Shown: positions 57,740 through 64,000 of the stretch, in pieces
Position numbering within the stretch: the stretch's first letter is position 1
Layout of the letters: every line of letters starts with the position of its first letter
Source of the DNA: Brucella anthropi ATCC 49188
GTDB lineage: Bacteria > Pseudomonadota > Alphaproteobacteria > Rhizobiales > Rhizobiaceae
Assembly (NCBI RefSeq): GCF_000017405.1
Contig: NC_009668.1
Location: forward strand, 894,001-958,000
Reading direction: 5' to 3'
Length of the DNA: 64,000 bases
Made by a program: the position numbers and the translations under genes
Notes under the pieces: generated by a model
The model's database searches: none
Told to the model about the DNA's origin: nothing
The model's input: only the letters and a program-made list of their open reading frames with translations

Positions 57740-58855
57740 ATGAGCAATCTGAAGAAACCTTTTCTGATACTCGACCGCCGCCGCTTCCTGCAGAGCGCAG
57801 GCGCTTTTGCCGCCGCAGCCGGCACGACATCGCTCGGCCTGTCGCGCGCATTTGCTGAAGAGCCAGCTAAGCCGAAGGAACTGATCGTGCGCGCCTGGGG
57901 TGGCAGCTGGGTGGAGGCGCTTAAAGCGGGCGTGTCCGATCCGTTTACCGCCAAGACCGGCATTTCCATCCGTCACGACCTGACGGAAGACAACGAAATC
58001 CAGCCGAAGCTCTGGGCTGCGGTCGCGCAGAAGCGTGTTCCGCCGATCCACGTCAACTGGGATACGACCACCAATGCGACCAAATCGGCATTGCGCGGCG
58101 TGACGGAAGACCTGTCGGACCTGTCGAACCTCAAGAACACCACCGATCTTGCCAAGCCGGTTGGTCTCGACGGCTATCCGATCGTCAACACCTATGGCTA
58201 TGTCTATGTGCTGGCCTATCGTCCGGAAGCCTTCCCGGATGGCCCGCCGAAGTCGTGGCACGCCCTGCTCGATCCGAAATTCAAGGGACGCATCGCGCTT
58301 TATAACGATGGCATCGGCTTCCACTTCCCGGCGCAGGTTGCCGGTGGCGGCAAGCTGGAAGACATTCCGGGCAACATGCAGCCCGCATGGGATTTCATCA
58401 CCAGGGTGAAGCAGCAGCAGCCGCTTCTCGGCGAAGACCCGGATTTCACCACCTGGTTCCAGAAGGGTGAAATCGATCTGGCCTGCACCATTTCCACCAA
58501 TGCGCGCGAAGCCCAGAAGAACGGCGTCAAGATCGACTGGACCGTTCCGGAAGAGGGCGCGAAGTTCGACACCGACGGCCTTTGGATTCCAAAGGGCCTG
58601 CCGGAAAACGAGCTTTACTGGGCCAAGGAATATATCAATTTCGCCCTTACCAAGGATGCGCAGCAGGTCTGGCTCGACGGCCTCGGTCTGCCGGGTGTCG
58701 TGCCGGGCCTGACCCCGCCCGCCGATCTGGTGAACGATCCGGCCTATCCGACCAAGGACGAGGATTTCAAACACCTCATCCGTATTTCGGCAAAGGTGCA
58801 GGTGGAAAACGAGAGCGAGTGGTTCTCGAAGTTCAAGGCTATCATGCAGGGCTGA
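57740..58855 (+). CDS. ABC transporter substrate-binding protein (PotD type, Tat signal)
   Basis: A 371-residue periplasmic protein. The N-terminus has the twin-arginine motif DRRRFLQSAG followed by an Ala-rich hydrophobic stretch and a cleavage site near SRAFA-EE (residues 38-40), so export is probably by the Tat route. RAWGGSWVEALKAGV opens the mature fold. The predicted ligand is unknown. GGAGAAAC lies before the ATG. Two hairpins follow the stop. Confidence 0.88.
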   Translation: MSNLKKPFLILDRRRFLQSAGAFAAAAGTTSLGLSRAFAEEPAKPKELIVRAWGGSWVEALKAGVSDPFTAKTGISIRHDLTEDNEIQPKLWAAVAQKRVPPIHVNWDTTTNATKSALRGVTEDLSDLSNLKNTTDLAKPVGLDGYPIVNTYGYVYVLAYRPEAFPDGPPKSWHALLDPKFKGRIALYNDGIGFHFPAQVAGGGKLEDIPGNMQPAWDFITRVKQQQPLLGEDPDFTTWFQKGEIDLACTISTNAREAQKNGVKIDWTVPEEGAKFDTDGLWIPKGLPENELYWAKEYINFALTKDAQQVWLDGLGLPGVVPGLTPPADLVNDPAYPTKDEDFKHLIRISAKVQVENESEWFSKFKAIMQG

Positions 58856-58876
58856 TCCAGCTCCATGAAAGCAAGA

Positions 58877-58921
58877 CGGGTCGCCCGAAAGGGCGATCCT
58901 GATGCCCGACATCTTCGGGCA
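58877..58921 (+). terminator. Two hairpins between the binding-protein and permease genes
   Basis: TCGCCC-GAAA-GGGCGA (58881-58896) is followed by TGCCCGA-CATCT-TCGGGCA (58903-58921). There is no U tract. These probably stabilise or attenuate the message so that the binding protein is made in excess. Confidence 0.55.
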
Positions 58922-58954
58922 AACATTTTCGGACAAACATTCAGGAATTGAAAC

Positions 58955-59899
58955 ATGCGAGCGGCACGCACTGCCTATCCCATGACATGGCGCATCATGG
59001 ACGCGCTGGAAGCAATCGCAGCCTTTTTGTGGCCCGCGCGGTTCAATCGCGCCGTGCCTTATCTGATGCTGCTTCCGGCGATTGCTCTGGTCGGACTGCT
59101 GGTGCTGGGCTTGATCCAGATCGCGGATACCAGCCTGCGCACGCTCGACACTTCGACGTTCCTGATGTCGGACTATTACACGCTCGCCAATTACAAGCGC
59201 GCACTGACGGAAAGCCTCTTTGCAACCGTGGCATGGCGCAGCCTGTTCGGCTCGCTCGTCGTGACCGCATTCACGCTTCTTCTGGCATTTCCCTATGCCT
59301 ATCTCATGGTGCGCACGCCATCGGCTGCATTGCGCAAATTCCTGCTGATCGCGCTGTTCCTGCCCTTCTTCATCGGTCAGGTCGTGCGCGCCTATGGCTG
59401 GCTCATCATTCTCGGTAATCAAGGCATGGTCAACGAAGCGCTTGGCCTTGTCGGTATCGCGCCAATGCGGCTGCTCTATAATTATCCGGCAGTTCTGTTC
59501 GGCCTCATTCAATATATGTTGCCATTCGCCGTGCTGATGCTGGCGCCAGCCCTGACGGCCATACCGGAGGAAATGGAAGCGGCGGCAAGCTCGCTCGGTG
59601 CGAACTGGCTGCGGACCTTCGCCCACGTCGTCCTGCCCATGGCCCGTCCGGGCCTGATCGGCGCGGGACTGGTGGTGATGACGCTGTCGCTCACCGATTT
59701 TGCCGTACCGGCTATTCTGGGCGGCGGGTCGCAGGATTTCATCGCCAATGCGATCTATGACCAGTTCTTCCGCACGTCCGATCAGGGACTGGGCGCAACG
59801 CTTGCGCTGCTTCTCGTCGGCGTCGGTTCCGTTCTCGTCGGGATCGTATTCACGCTGTTCGGGGCTGGCACGCTGGCCATGGGGAGGGCGCGCAAATGA
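58955..59899 (+). CDS. ABC transporter permease (PotB type)
   Basis: A 314-residue permease with six helices and the EAA motif EMEAAASSLGANWLRTFAHVVLP. The first 25 residues are hydrophilic. An ATG at 58955 is used; a later one at 58982 (MTWRIMDALE) is possible. Its last codons overlap the next permease by ATGA. Confidence 0.9.
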   Translation: MRAARTAYPMTWRIMDALEAIAAFLWPARFNRAVPYLMLLPAIALVGLLVLGLIQIADTSLRTLDTSTFLMSDYYTLANYKRALTESLFATVAWRSLFGSLVVTAFTLLLAFPYAYLMVRTPSAALRKFLLIALFLPFFIGQVVRAYGWLIILGNQGMVNEALGLVGIAPMRLLYNYPAVLFGLIQYMLPFAVLMLAPALTAIPEEMEAAASSLGANWLRTFAHVVLPMARPGLIGAGLVVMTLSLTDFAVPAILGGGSQDFIANAIYDQFFRTSDQGLGATLALLLVGVGSVLVGIVFTLFGAGTLAMGRARK

Positions 59900-60696
59900 C
59901 CTCGCCACTGTCGAAATCCATCGTCATATGGACGTTTGTTATCGCCGTGCTGGTGCTGCTTTCCGCACCGACCATCGTGGTGCTTGGAGCTTCCTTCACA
60001 TCGGGCAACATGATTACCTTTCCGCCAGAAGGGTTTTCGCTGAAATGGTATCAGAAGATCGCCGGAACGAGCGACCTCTGGGATGCATTCCTGCGCTCGC
60101 TCTACGTCTCCTTCATCTGCACCATTGTCGCCATTCCGGTCGGGACGCTCGCGGGCATAGCGCTGGCGAAATATGCCGTGCGGTTTGAAAAGACAATCCA
60201 GATTTATCTGCTGCTGCCCTTCACCATTCCGCTGATCGGTTCTGGTATTGGTCTCATGCTGGTCTTCGGTCAGGCCGGCATTCTGGGCCAGCTCTGGCCG
60301 GTGGGGATTGCAGCCTGCGTCATCAATCTGCCTTTCATGATCTGGGCGGTGACCGCAAGTGCCGCCAATCTCGATGCCGATCTGGAACTCGCCGCCGCCA
60401 ATTGCGGAGCAGGGCCGATCTCGACCTTCTTCTTCGTCGCCTTACCGGTCGTCGTGCCGGGCGTCATCAGCGGCTCGCTCTTGATGTTCATTCTGGCGCT
60501 GAACGAATTTCTGGTAAGCCTGCTTCTGGTCGATGCACGCATCGTGACGCTGCCGGTGCAGATCTACAATTCGATCCGGTCCATCATTACACCAGACCTC
60601 GCGGCCATCTCCGTCGTCTTCATCGCCTGTGCCGCTGCTGCCATCTTTCTGCTCGACCGGCTGGTCGGGCTCGACATCTTCCTCAAATCGAAATGA
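59896..60696 (+). CDS. ABC transporter permease (PotC type)
   Basis: A 266-residue permease, the second of the importer, with EAA-type motif LELAAANCGAGPISTFFFVALP. It ends 38 bp before the HisD-like gene, which implies that transport and metabolism share one transcript. Confidence 0.9.
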   Translation: MTSPLSKSIVIWTFVIAVLVLLSAPTIVVLGASFTSGNMITFPPEGFSLKWYQKIAGTSDLWDAFLRSLYVSFICTIVAIPVGTLAGIALAKYAVRFEKTIQIYLLLPFTIPLIGSGIGLMLVFGQAGILGQLWPVGIAACVINLPFMIWAVTASAANLDADLELAAANCGAGPISTFFFVALPVVVPGVISGSLLMFILALNEFLVSLLLVDARIVTLPVQIYNSIRSIITPDLAAISVVFIACAAAAIFLLDRLVGLDIFLKSK

Positions 60697-60734
60697 CGGG
60701 TTGCGCCACCACCGCAACCAGCAAGGAGCCAATC

Positions 60735-62051
60735 ATGTCCGATGTTTCTTTTCACGAACTGGCTAAACTGGGCGATGCAGCGCGCGCCGAACTTCTCAAG
60801 CGCTCGGAAACCGACCTGTCGGGCTTTATCGAGAAGGTTAAGCCGATCATCGAAGCCGTTCGCACCGAAGGCGACGCGGCGCTTGTCCGCTTTGCGCGCG
60901 ATCTCGACAAGGCAGAAGTCGATCCGGCGAACATCAAGGCGACGGAAGCCGAGTTCGATGCCGCTTTCGACAAGGTGGAAAAGGACGTGATCGAGGCGAT
61001 CCAGTTCGGTATCGACAATATCCGCCATTTCCATGAGGAGCAGAAGCCAGAGGCCATGTGGCTGAAGGAAATGCGTCCCGGTGCCTTTGCAGGCGACCGT
61101 TTCACGCCGATCCGTTCCGTCGCGCTCTATATTCCGCGTGGCAAGGGGGCGTTTCCGTCCGTCACCATGATGACCGCCGTTCCGGCTGTGGTTGCTGGCG
61201 TGCCTGATCTTGCCATCGTCACCCCGCCGACGCCGGATGGTTCCGTCGATGCTGCCACGCTCGTTGCAGCACGCCTTGCCGGTGTGGAAACCGTCTACAA
61301 GGTTGGCGGTGCGCAGGCCGTTGCTGCCGTCGCCTATGGCACGGAAACGGTGAAACCGGCGCTCAAGATCGTTGGCCCCGGCAGCCCATGGGTGGTCGCA
61401 GCCAAGCGCCTGCTCGGCGGCGTCATCGATCCCGGCCTGCCTGCGGGACCTTCCGAAGCTGTCATTTTCGCCGACGACACAGTGAAAGGTGGCCTTGCGG
61501 CGCTCGATCTGCTGATCGAGGCGGAACATGGCCCGGATTCGTCGGCATGGCTCGTCACGCATAGCCGCCGCGTCGCGGAAGAAGCGCTGGCTGCATTGCC
61601 GGACCATTGGGCGCGCATGACCGAACAGCGTGTCGGCTTCTCCAAAACCGTACTTACCGGCAAATATGGTGGCATCGTCCTGACGTCTTCCGTGGAAGAG
61701 AGCTACAAGTTCATCAACGACTATGCGCCGGAACATCTGGAGCTTCTTTCGACCGATCCGTTCGCGCATCTCGGCCATATCACAGAAGCTGCCGAAATCC
61801 TGATGGGACCGCACACGCCGGTCGTCATCGGCAATTTCGGCCTCGGCCCCAATGCCGTGCTGCCGACCAGCCGCTGGGCGCGCACCTATGGTCCGCTTTC
61901 GGTAACGGATTTCGTCAAGCGTTCGTCCATCGGCTATGTGACGGCTTCCGCCTATCCGGAATTTGCAAAACATGCCCGCACACTGGCGCGTTACGAAGGG
62001 TTCTCCTCACACGAGAACGCCGTGTCAGAAATCCGCAAGGATTACCTCTAG
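60735..62051 (+). CDS. Histidinol-dehydrogenase-family enzyme, HpsN-like candidate
   Basis: A 438-residue NAD-dependent dehydrogenase of the HisD fold. The catalytic pair Glu333-His334 (YAPEHLELL) is kept, as are zinc ligands His265 (AEHGPDS) and His426 (SSHENAV). From memory of E. coli HisD, two zinc ligands differ: Gln259 is Glu262 here and Asp360 is Asn367. The substrate residue His367 is Ala374 (GPNAVLPT instead of TNHVLPT). A true histidinol dehydrogenase is therefore unlikely. The sulfopropanediol 3-dehydrogenase HpsN is a known HisD homologue with a different substrate and is the best suggestion. AAGGAGCC lies before the ATG at 60735. Confidence 0.85.
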   Translation: MSDVSFHELAKLGDAARAELLKRSETDLSGFIEKVKPIIEAVRTEGDAALVRFARDLDKAEVDPANIKATEAEFDAAFDKVEKDVIEAIQFGIDNIRHFHEEQKPEAMWLKEMRPGAFAGDRFTPIRSVALYIPRGKGAFPSVTMMTAVPAVVAGVPDLAIVTPPTPDGSVDAATLVAARLAGVETVYKVGGAQAVAAVAYGTETVKPALKIVGPGSPWVVAAKRLLGGVIDPGLPAGPSEAVIFADDTVKGGLAALDLLIEAEHGPDSSAWLVTHSRRVAEEALAALPDHWARMTEQRVGFSKTVLTGKYGGIVLTSSVEESYKFINDYAPEHLELLSTDPFAHLGHITEAAEILMGPHTPVVIGNFGLGPNAVLPTSRWARTYGPLSVTDFVKRSSIGYVTASAYPEFAKHARTLARYEGFSSHENAVSEIRKDYL

Positions 62052-62072
62052 AAAGAGCCGGGGAGGCTGACG

Positions 62073-63086
62073 ATGAAGGCTGTCCGGCTTTATGCGGCGA
62101 AGGATTTGCGGGTCGAGACAATCGACCCGCCGTCGCGGCCTAAGCCGGGCTGGGTCCGGCTGAAAGTGTCGGCTGCCGGTATCTGCGGCTCCGATCTGCA
62201 TAATTTCATGACCGGGCAGTGGATCAGCCGGTCACCTTCGGTCGCAGGCCATGAATTTGCAGGTGTCGTGACTGAAACCGGTGCTGGCGTGACCGGCTTC
62301 AAACCCGGCGATACGGTGATCGCGGACTCCCGCTACTGGTGCGGCGAATGCCAGTCCTGCAAAAGCGGCAGGCACAATGTCTGCGAAACGCTGGGGTTCA
62401 TCGGTGAAGTCTGCGATGGCGGTTTTGCCGAGGAGACAGCACTTCCTGCACGGCTCCTCGTTCACTACGATCCGGCCATCAACCCGGTGGTCGCCGCCAT
62501 GGGCGAACCGCTTTCGGTGGCGTTGCACGCCATCCGCAAGCAGCGCGTACCGTCGGGCGAAGCGGTCCTCGTTGTGGGTTGCGGGCCGATCGGCGGGCTT
62601 GCAGCACTTCTTCTCTCCCGCCTGCATGACGGTCCTGTACTGGTCTGCGACCGCAACGAGCAGCGCGCCAGTCTTGTTTCAACTGTCACCGGCGCAACCA
62701 AGGTTCCGCTCGACAAGGCGGCAATTGAAGCCGCACTCGATGGCCAGCCCATCCGCTATGCCATTGATGCCACCGGCAATATCGGCGTCCTCAAGGCAAT
62801 TCTCGACGTGCTTTCCGGCGGCGGTTCGCTGGCACTTGTCGGCATATCCCACGGCAGGATCGAACTTGATCCGAATAGTCTGGTCGAGCGGGAGATCAGC
62901 CTGATCGGCTGCCATGCCTATCAGGACGAACTGCGTGAAATTGCAAAAATCCTGCCCGATCTTGAGGCGTCGCTGTTGCAGCTTGTCGACCGGGAAATTT
63001 CGCTCGATGAGGTTCCGGACGCCTATGCCCGGCTGATTGCCGGTGAAGCGGACGGCTTGAAAACGATCATACGGACAGGGATGTGA
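62073..63086 (+). CDS. Zinc-dependent alcohol dehydrogenase (MDR family)
   Basis: A 337-residue medium-chain dehydrogenase. Catalytic zinc is held by Cys38 (ICGSDLH) and His60-Glu61 (GHEFAGVV). A structural zinc site has Cys90, Cys93, Cys96 and Cys104. The Rossmann motif VVGCGPIGG lies near residue 168. It follows the HisD-like gene by 21 bp. It could be the HpsP-like partner that interconverts enantiomers of the diol with the SDR, or a general polyol dehydrogenase. Confidence 0.88.
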   Translation: MKAVRLYAAKDLRVETIDPPSRPKPGWVRLKVSAAGICGSDLHNFMTGQWISRSPSVAGHEFAGVVTETGAGVTGFKPGDTVIADSRYWCGECQSCKSGRHNVCETLGFIGEVCDGGFAEETALPARLLVHYDPAINPVVAAMGEPLSVALHAIRKQRVPSGEAVLVVGCGPIGGLAALLLSRLHDGPVLVCDRNEQRASLVSTVTGATKVPLDKAAIEAALDGQPIRYAIDATGNIGVLKAILDVLSGGGSLALVGISHGRIELDPNSLVEREISLIGCHAYQDELREIAKILPDLEASLLQLVDREISLDEVPDAYARLIAGEADGLKTIIRTGM

Positions 63087-63089
63087 CTC

Positions 63090-63860
63090 ATGGGTGCTGG
63101 CGACAAATCGGAATCCCATCATGCCGCCGACATGGAACTGCCCGAAACCGCCGGGCCGCTCTATGAGAAGGTCAAGGCGCAGGTGCTGGACAACATCCGC
63201 TCCGGTCGCTGGCCCGGCAATCATCGCCTGCCTTCGGAACATGAACTGGTGGATGCACTCGGCATTTCCCGAATGACCGTCAACCGGGCCCTGCGCGAAC
63301 TGACCGATCAGGGCATATTGAAACGTATTCAGGGCGTCGGCACTTTCGTCGCGCCCCCGAAGCCGGAAACGACGCTGATCGAAGTCGTCAACATCGCCAA
63401 TGAAATCAAGGCGCGTGGCGGGCAGCACCGCGCCGAAGTCGTCACCCTCGACATTATCGAACCGACGCCCGGCCTGCTCAATGCGTTCGAGCTGCGCAAG
63501 AGCATTCCCATCGCCCATTCGCTGATCGTGCATCTCGAAAACGATGTGCCGGTGCAGCTTGAGGAGCGGTTCGTCAATACAAGCCTCGTGCAGCATTACG
63601 AATTGCAGGACTTCCGGGCTATCACGACTTACGATTATCTTCAGAAAAGCACCCCGATGACCGAGGTTGAGCAGGTCATTTCGGCGATAACACCAGACGC
63701 GGAAATTGCGCGTCTGCTGCGTCTCGATGATGGTATTGCCTGCCTGCTTCTGGACCGCCGGACATGGACGGGTGAAACGGTTGCGACCGTCAACAAGCTG
63801 ATCTATGCCGGCAATCGTTACCGTCTTGGCAGCCGTTACAAGCCTGAAATCTATAGATAA
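63090..63860 (+). CDS. GntR-family regulator, HutC type with UTRA domain
   Basis: A 256-residue regulator. The winged HTH is at about 23-90 (LPSEHELVDALGISRMTVNRALRELTDQG) and the UTRA domain at about 105-250, ending in NRYRLGSRYKPE as in HutC. HutC itself senses urocanate and represses histidine use, but no hut genes are in view. It starts 3 bp after the alcohol-dehydrogenase stop and so belongs to the operon. The dyad at 55412-55433 is a candidate binding site. Confidence 0.85.
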   Translation: MGAGDKSESHHAADMELPETAGPLYEKVKAQVLDNIRSGRWPGNHRLPSEHELVDALGISRMTVNRALRELTDQGILKRIQGVGTFVAPPKPETTLIEVVNIANEIKARGGQHRAEVVTLDIIEPTPGLLNAFELRKSIPIAHSLIVHLENDVPVQLEERFVNTSLVQHYELQDFRAITTYDYLQKSTPMTEVEQVISAITPDAEIARLLRLDDGIACLLLDRRTWTGETVATVNKLIYAGNRYRLGSRYKPEIYR

Positions 63861-63917
63861 CCCAAACCACTTCGTAACGATCACATTTATCTGACCCAGT
63901 GCTTTTCACTGGTTGTG

Positions 63918-63953
63918 TTGACATTTGCTGATTCTCGTAACATTTATAGTTAC
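63918..63953 (+). promoter_or_regulatory. Predicted promoter and palindrome before the Rrf2-type gene
   Basis: TTGACA (63918-63923) has a candidate -10 (CATTTA) 17 bp later. The perfect dyad GTAAC-ATTTATA-GTTAC occupies 63937-63953 and touches the ATG at 63954. A short hairpin CCAGTG-N5-CACTGG lies just upstream (63896-63912). Rrf2 proteins commonly repress their own promoters. Confidence 0.5.
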
Positions 63954-64000
63954 ATGAAAAGAGACAGCAAATTATCGGGCGTTCTGCACGTCCTTCTCCA
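63954..64000 (+). CDS. Rrf2-family transcriptional regulator (partial, cut by window end)
   Basis: Only 15 codons are visible, reading MKRDSKLSGVLHVLL. This start resembles the YwnA-like branch of Rrf2 regulators, which begin MKRDSRLSxVLHVLLHMA (from memory). There is no clear Shine-Dalgarno, and the leader may be very short. The rest of the gene lies beyond the window. Confidence 0.55.
   Translation, partial: MKRDSKLSGVLHVLL

Noticed and set aside
57560..59908. A 782-codon open frame on the minus strand
   Set aside because: It lies antisense to three well-supported ABC transporter genes, is very rich in Arg, His and Gln and has no recognisable domain. It is a by-product of GC-rich codon bias.
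60564..61973. A 469-codon minus-strand frame antisense to the HisD-like gene
   Set aside because: It shows no motif and has a biased composition; the sense strand is clearly coding.
60735..62051. Annotation as biosynthetic histidinol dehydrogenase (hisD)
   Set aside because: Two zinc ligands and the substrate-binding His of HisD are replaced, and the gene sits in an importer operon with other alcohol dehydrogenases.
63090..63860. Calling the region a hut (histidine utilisation) locus because of the HutC-like regulator
   Set aside because: No hutH, hutU, hutI, hutF or hutG is present, and UTRA regulators of this type control many pathways.

Overview
The window looks like part of a second chromosome (or chromid) of a Brucella/Ochrobactrum-type alphaproteobacterium (Rhizobiales). 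The reasons are the moderately high GC, the rhizobial-type fused MrpA/PhaAB antiporter, a rhizobial rhaRSTPQUK-DI rhamnose locus, and short palindromic intergenic repeats of the kind common in this group. This assignment is an inference from gene content; no database comparison was made. The window is almost entirely ordinary dense coding sequence. No rRNA, tRNA, CRISPR array, insertion sequence, phage or integrase was seen.

Layout from left to right. (1) 256-1593, a FAD/NAD(P)-binding protein. (2) 1916-7940, a complete mrpA(B)CDEFG cation/proton antiporter operon with every junction overlapping. (3) 8334-15517, a GbsR/MarR-type regulator followed by cydDCAB and the small subunit cydX: the bd quinol oxidase and its assembly exporter. 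A strong terminator closes the operon. (4) 15671-23185, a divergent sugar locus: a GntR/UTRA regulator and a BadF-type kinase on the minus strand, and a CUT1 ABC importer plus Gfo/Idh/MocA oxidoreductase on the plus strand. Matching operator-like sites lie between the two arms. (5) 23769-28799, the branched-chain 2-oxoacid dehydrogenase operon bkdA1-bkdA2-bkdB-lpdV, convergent with a SURF1 gene. (6) 29752-32638, a small unrecognised gene and an FtsK-like translocase without a membrane anchor. (7) 32948-37579, an outer-membrane lipoprotein-macA-macB efflux operon. (8) 37836-42437, a P1 (DmpA-type) peptidase and a D-amino-acid aminotransferase, divergent from a LysR regulator and an MFS transporter. 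(9) 42546-53415, the full L-rhamnose locus: mutarotase, kinase, ABC importer and DeoR regulator on one strand, and a fused aldolase/dehydrogenase plus isomerase on the other. (10) 53519-55336, alkB and a hisC paralogue. (11) 55552-63860, a catabolic locus with an SDR, a spermidine/putrescine-type ABC importer, a histidinol-dehydrogenase-like enzyme, a zinc alcohol dehydrogenase and a HutC-type regulator. (12) 63954 to the end, the start of an Rrf2-type regulator.

The least ordinary part is region 11. Its histidinol-dehydrogenase-like protein keeps the catalytic Glu-His pair but has changed two of the four zinc ligands and the substrate-binding His of HisD. Together with an SDR and a zinc alcohol dehydrogenase this resembles the HpsN/HpsO/HpsP set for dihydroxypropanesulfonate oxidation, but with an ABC importer in place of the usual transporter. 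That is a hypothesis, not a demonstrated function. Other points worth attention are a long inverted repeat made of 10-bp units between rhaR and rhaD, three related palindromes in front of the cyd operon, paired operator-like sites in the sugar locus, and the anchorless FtsK.
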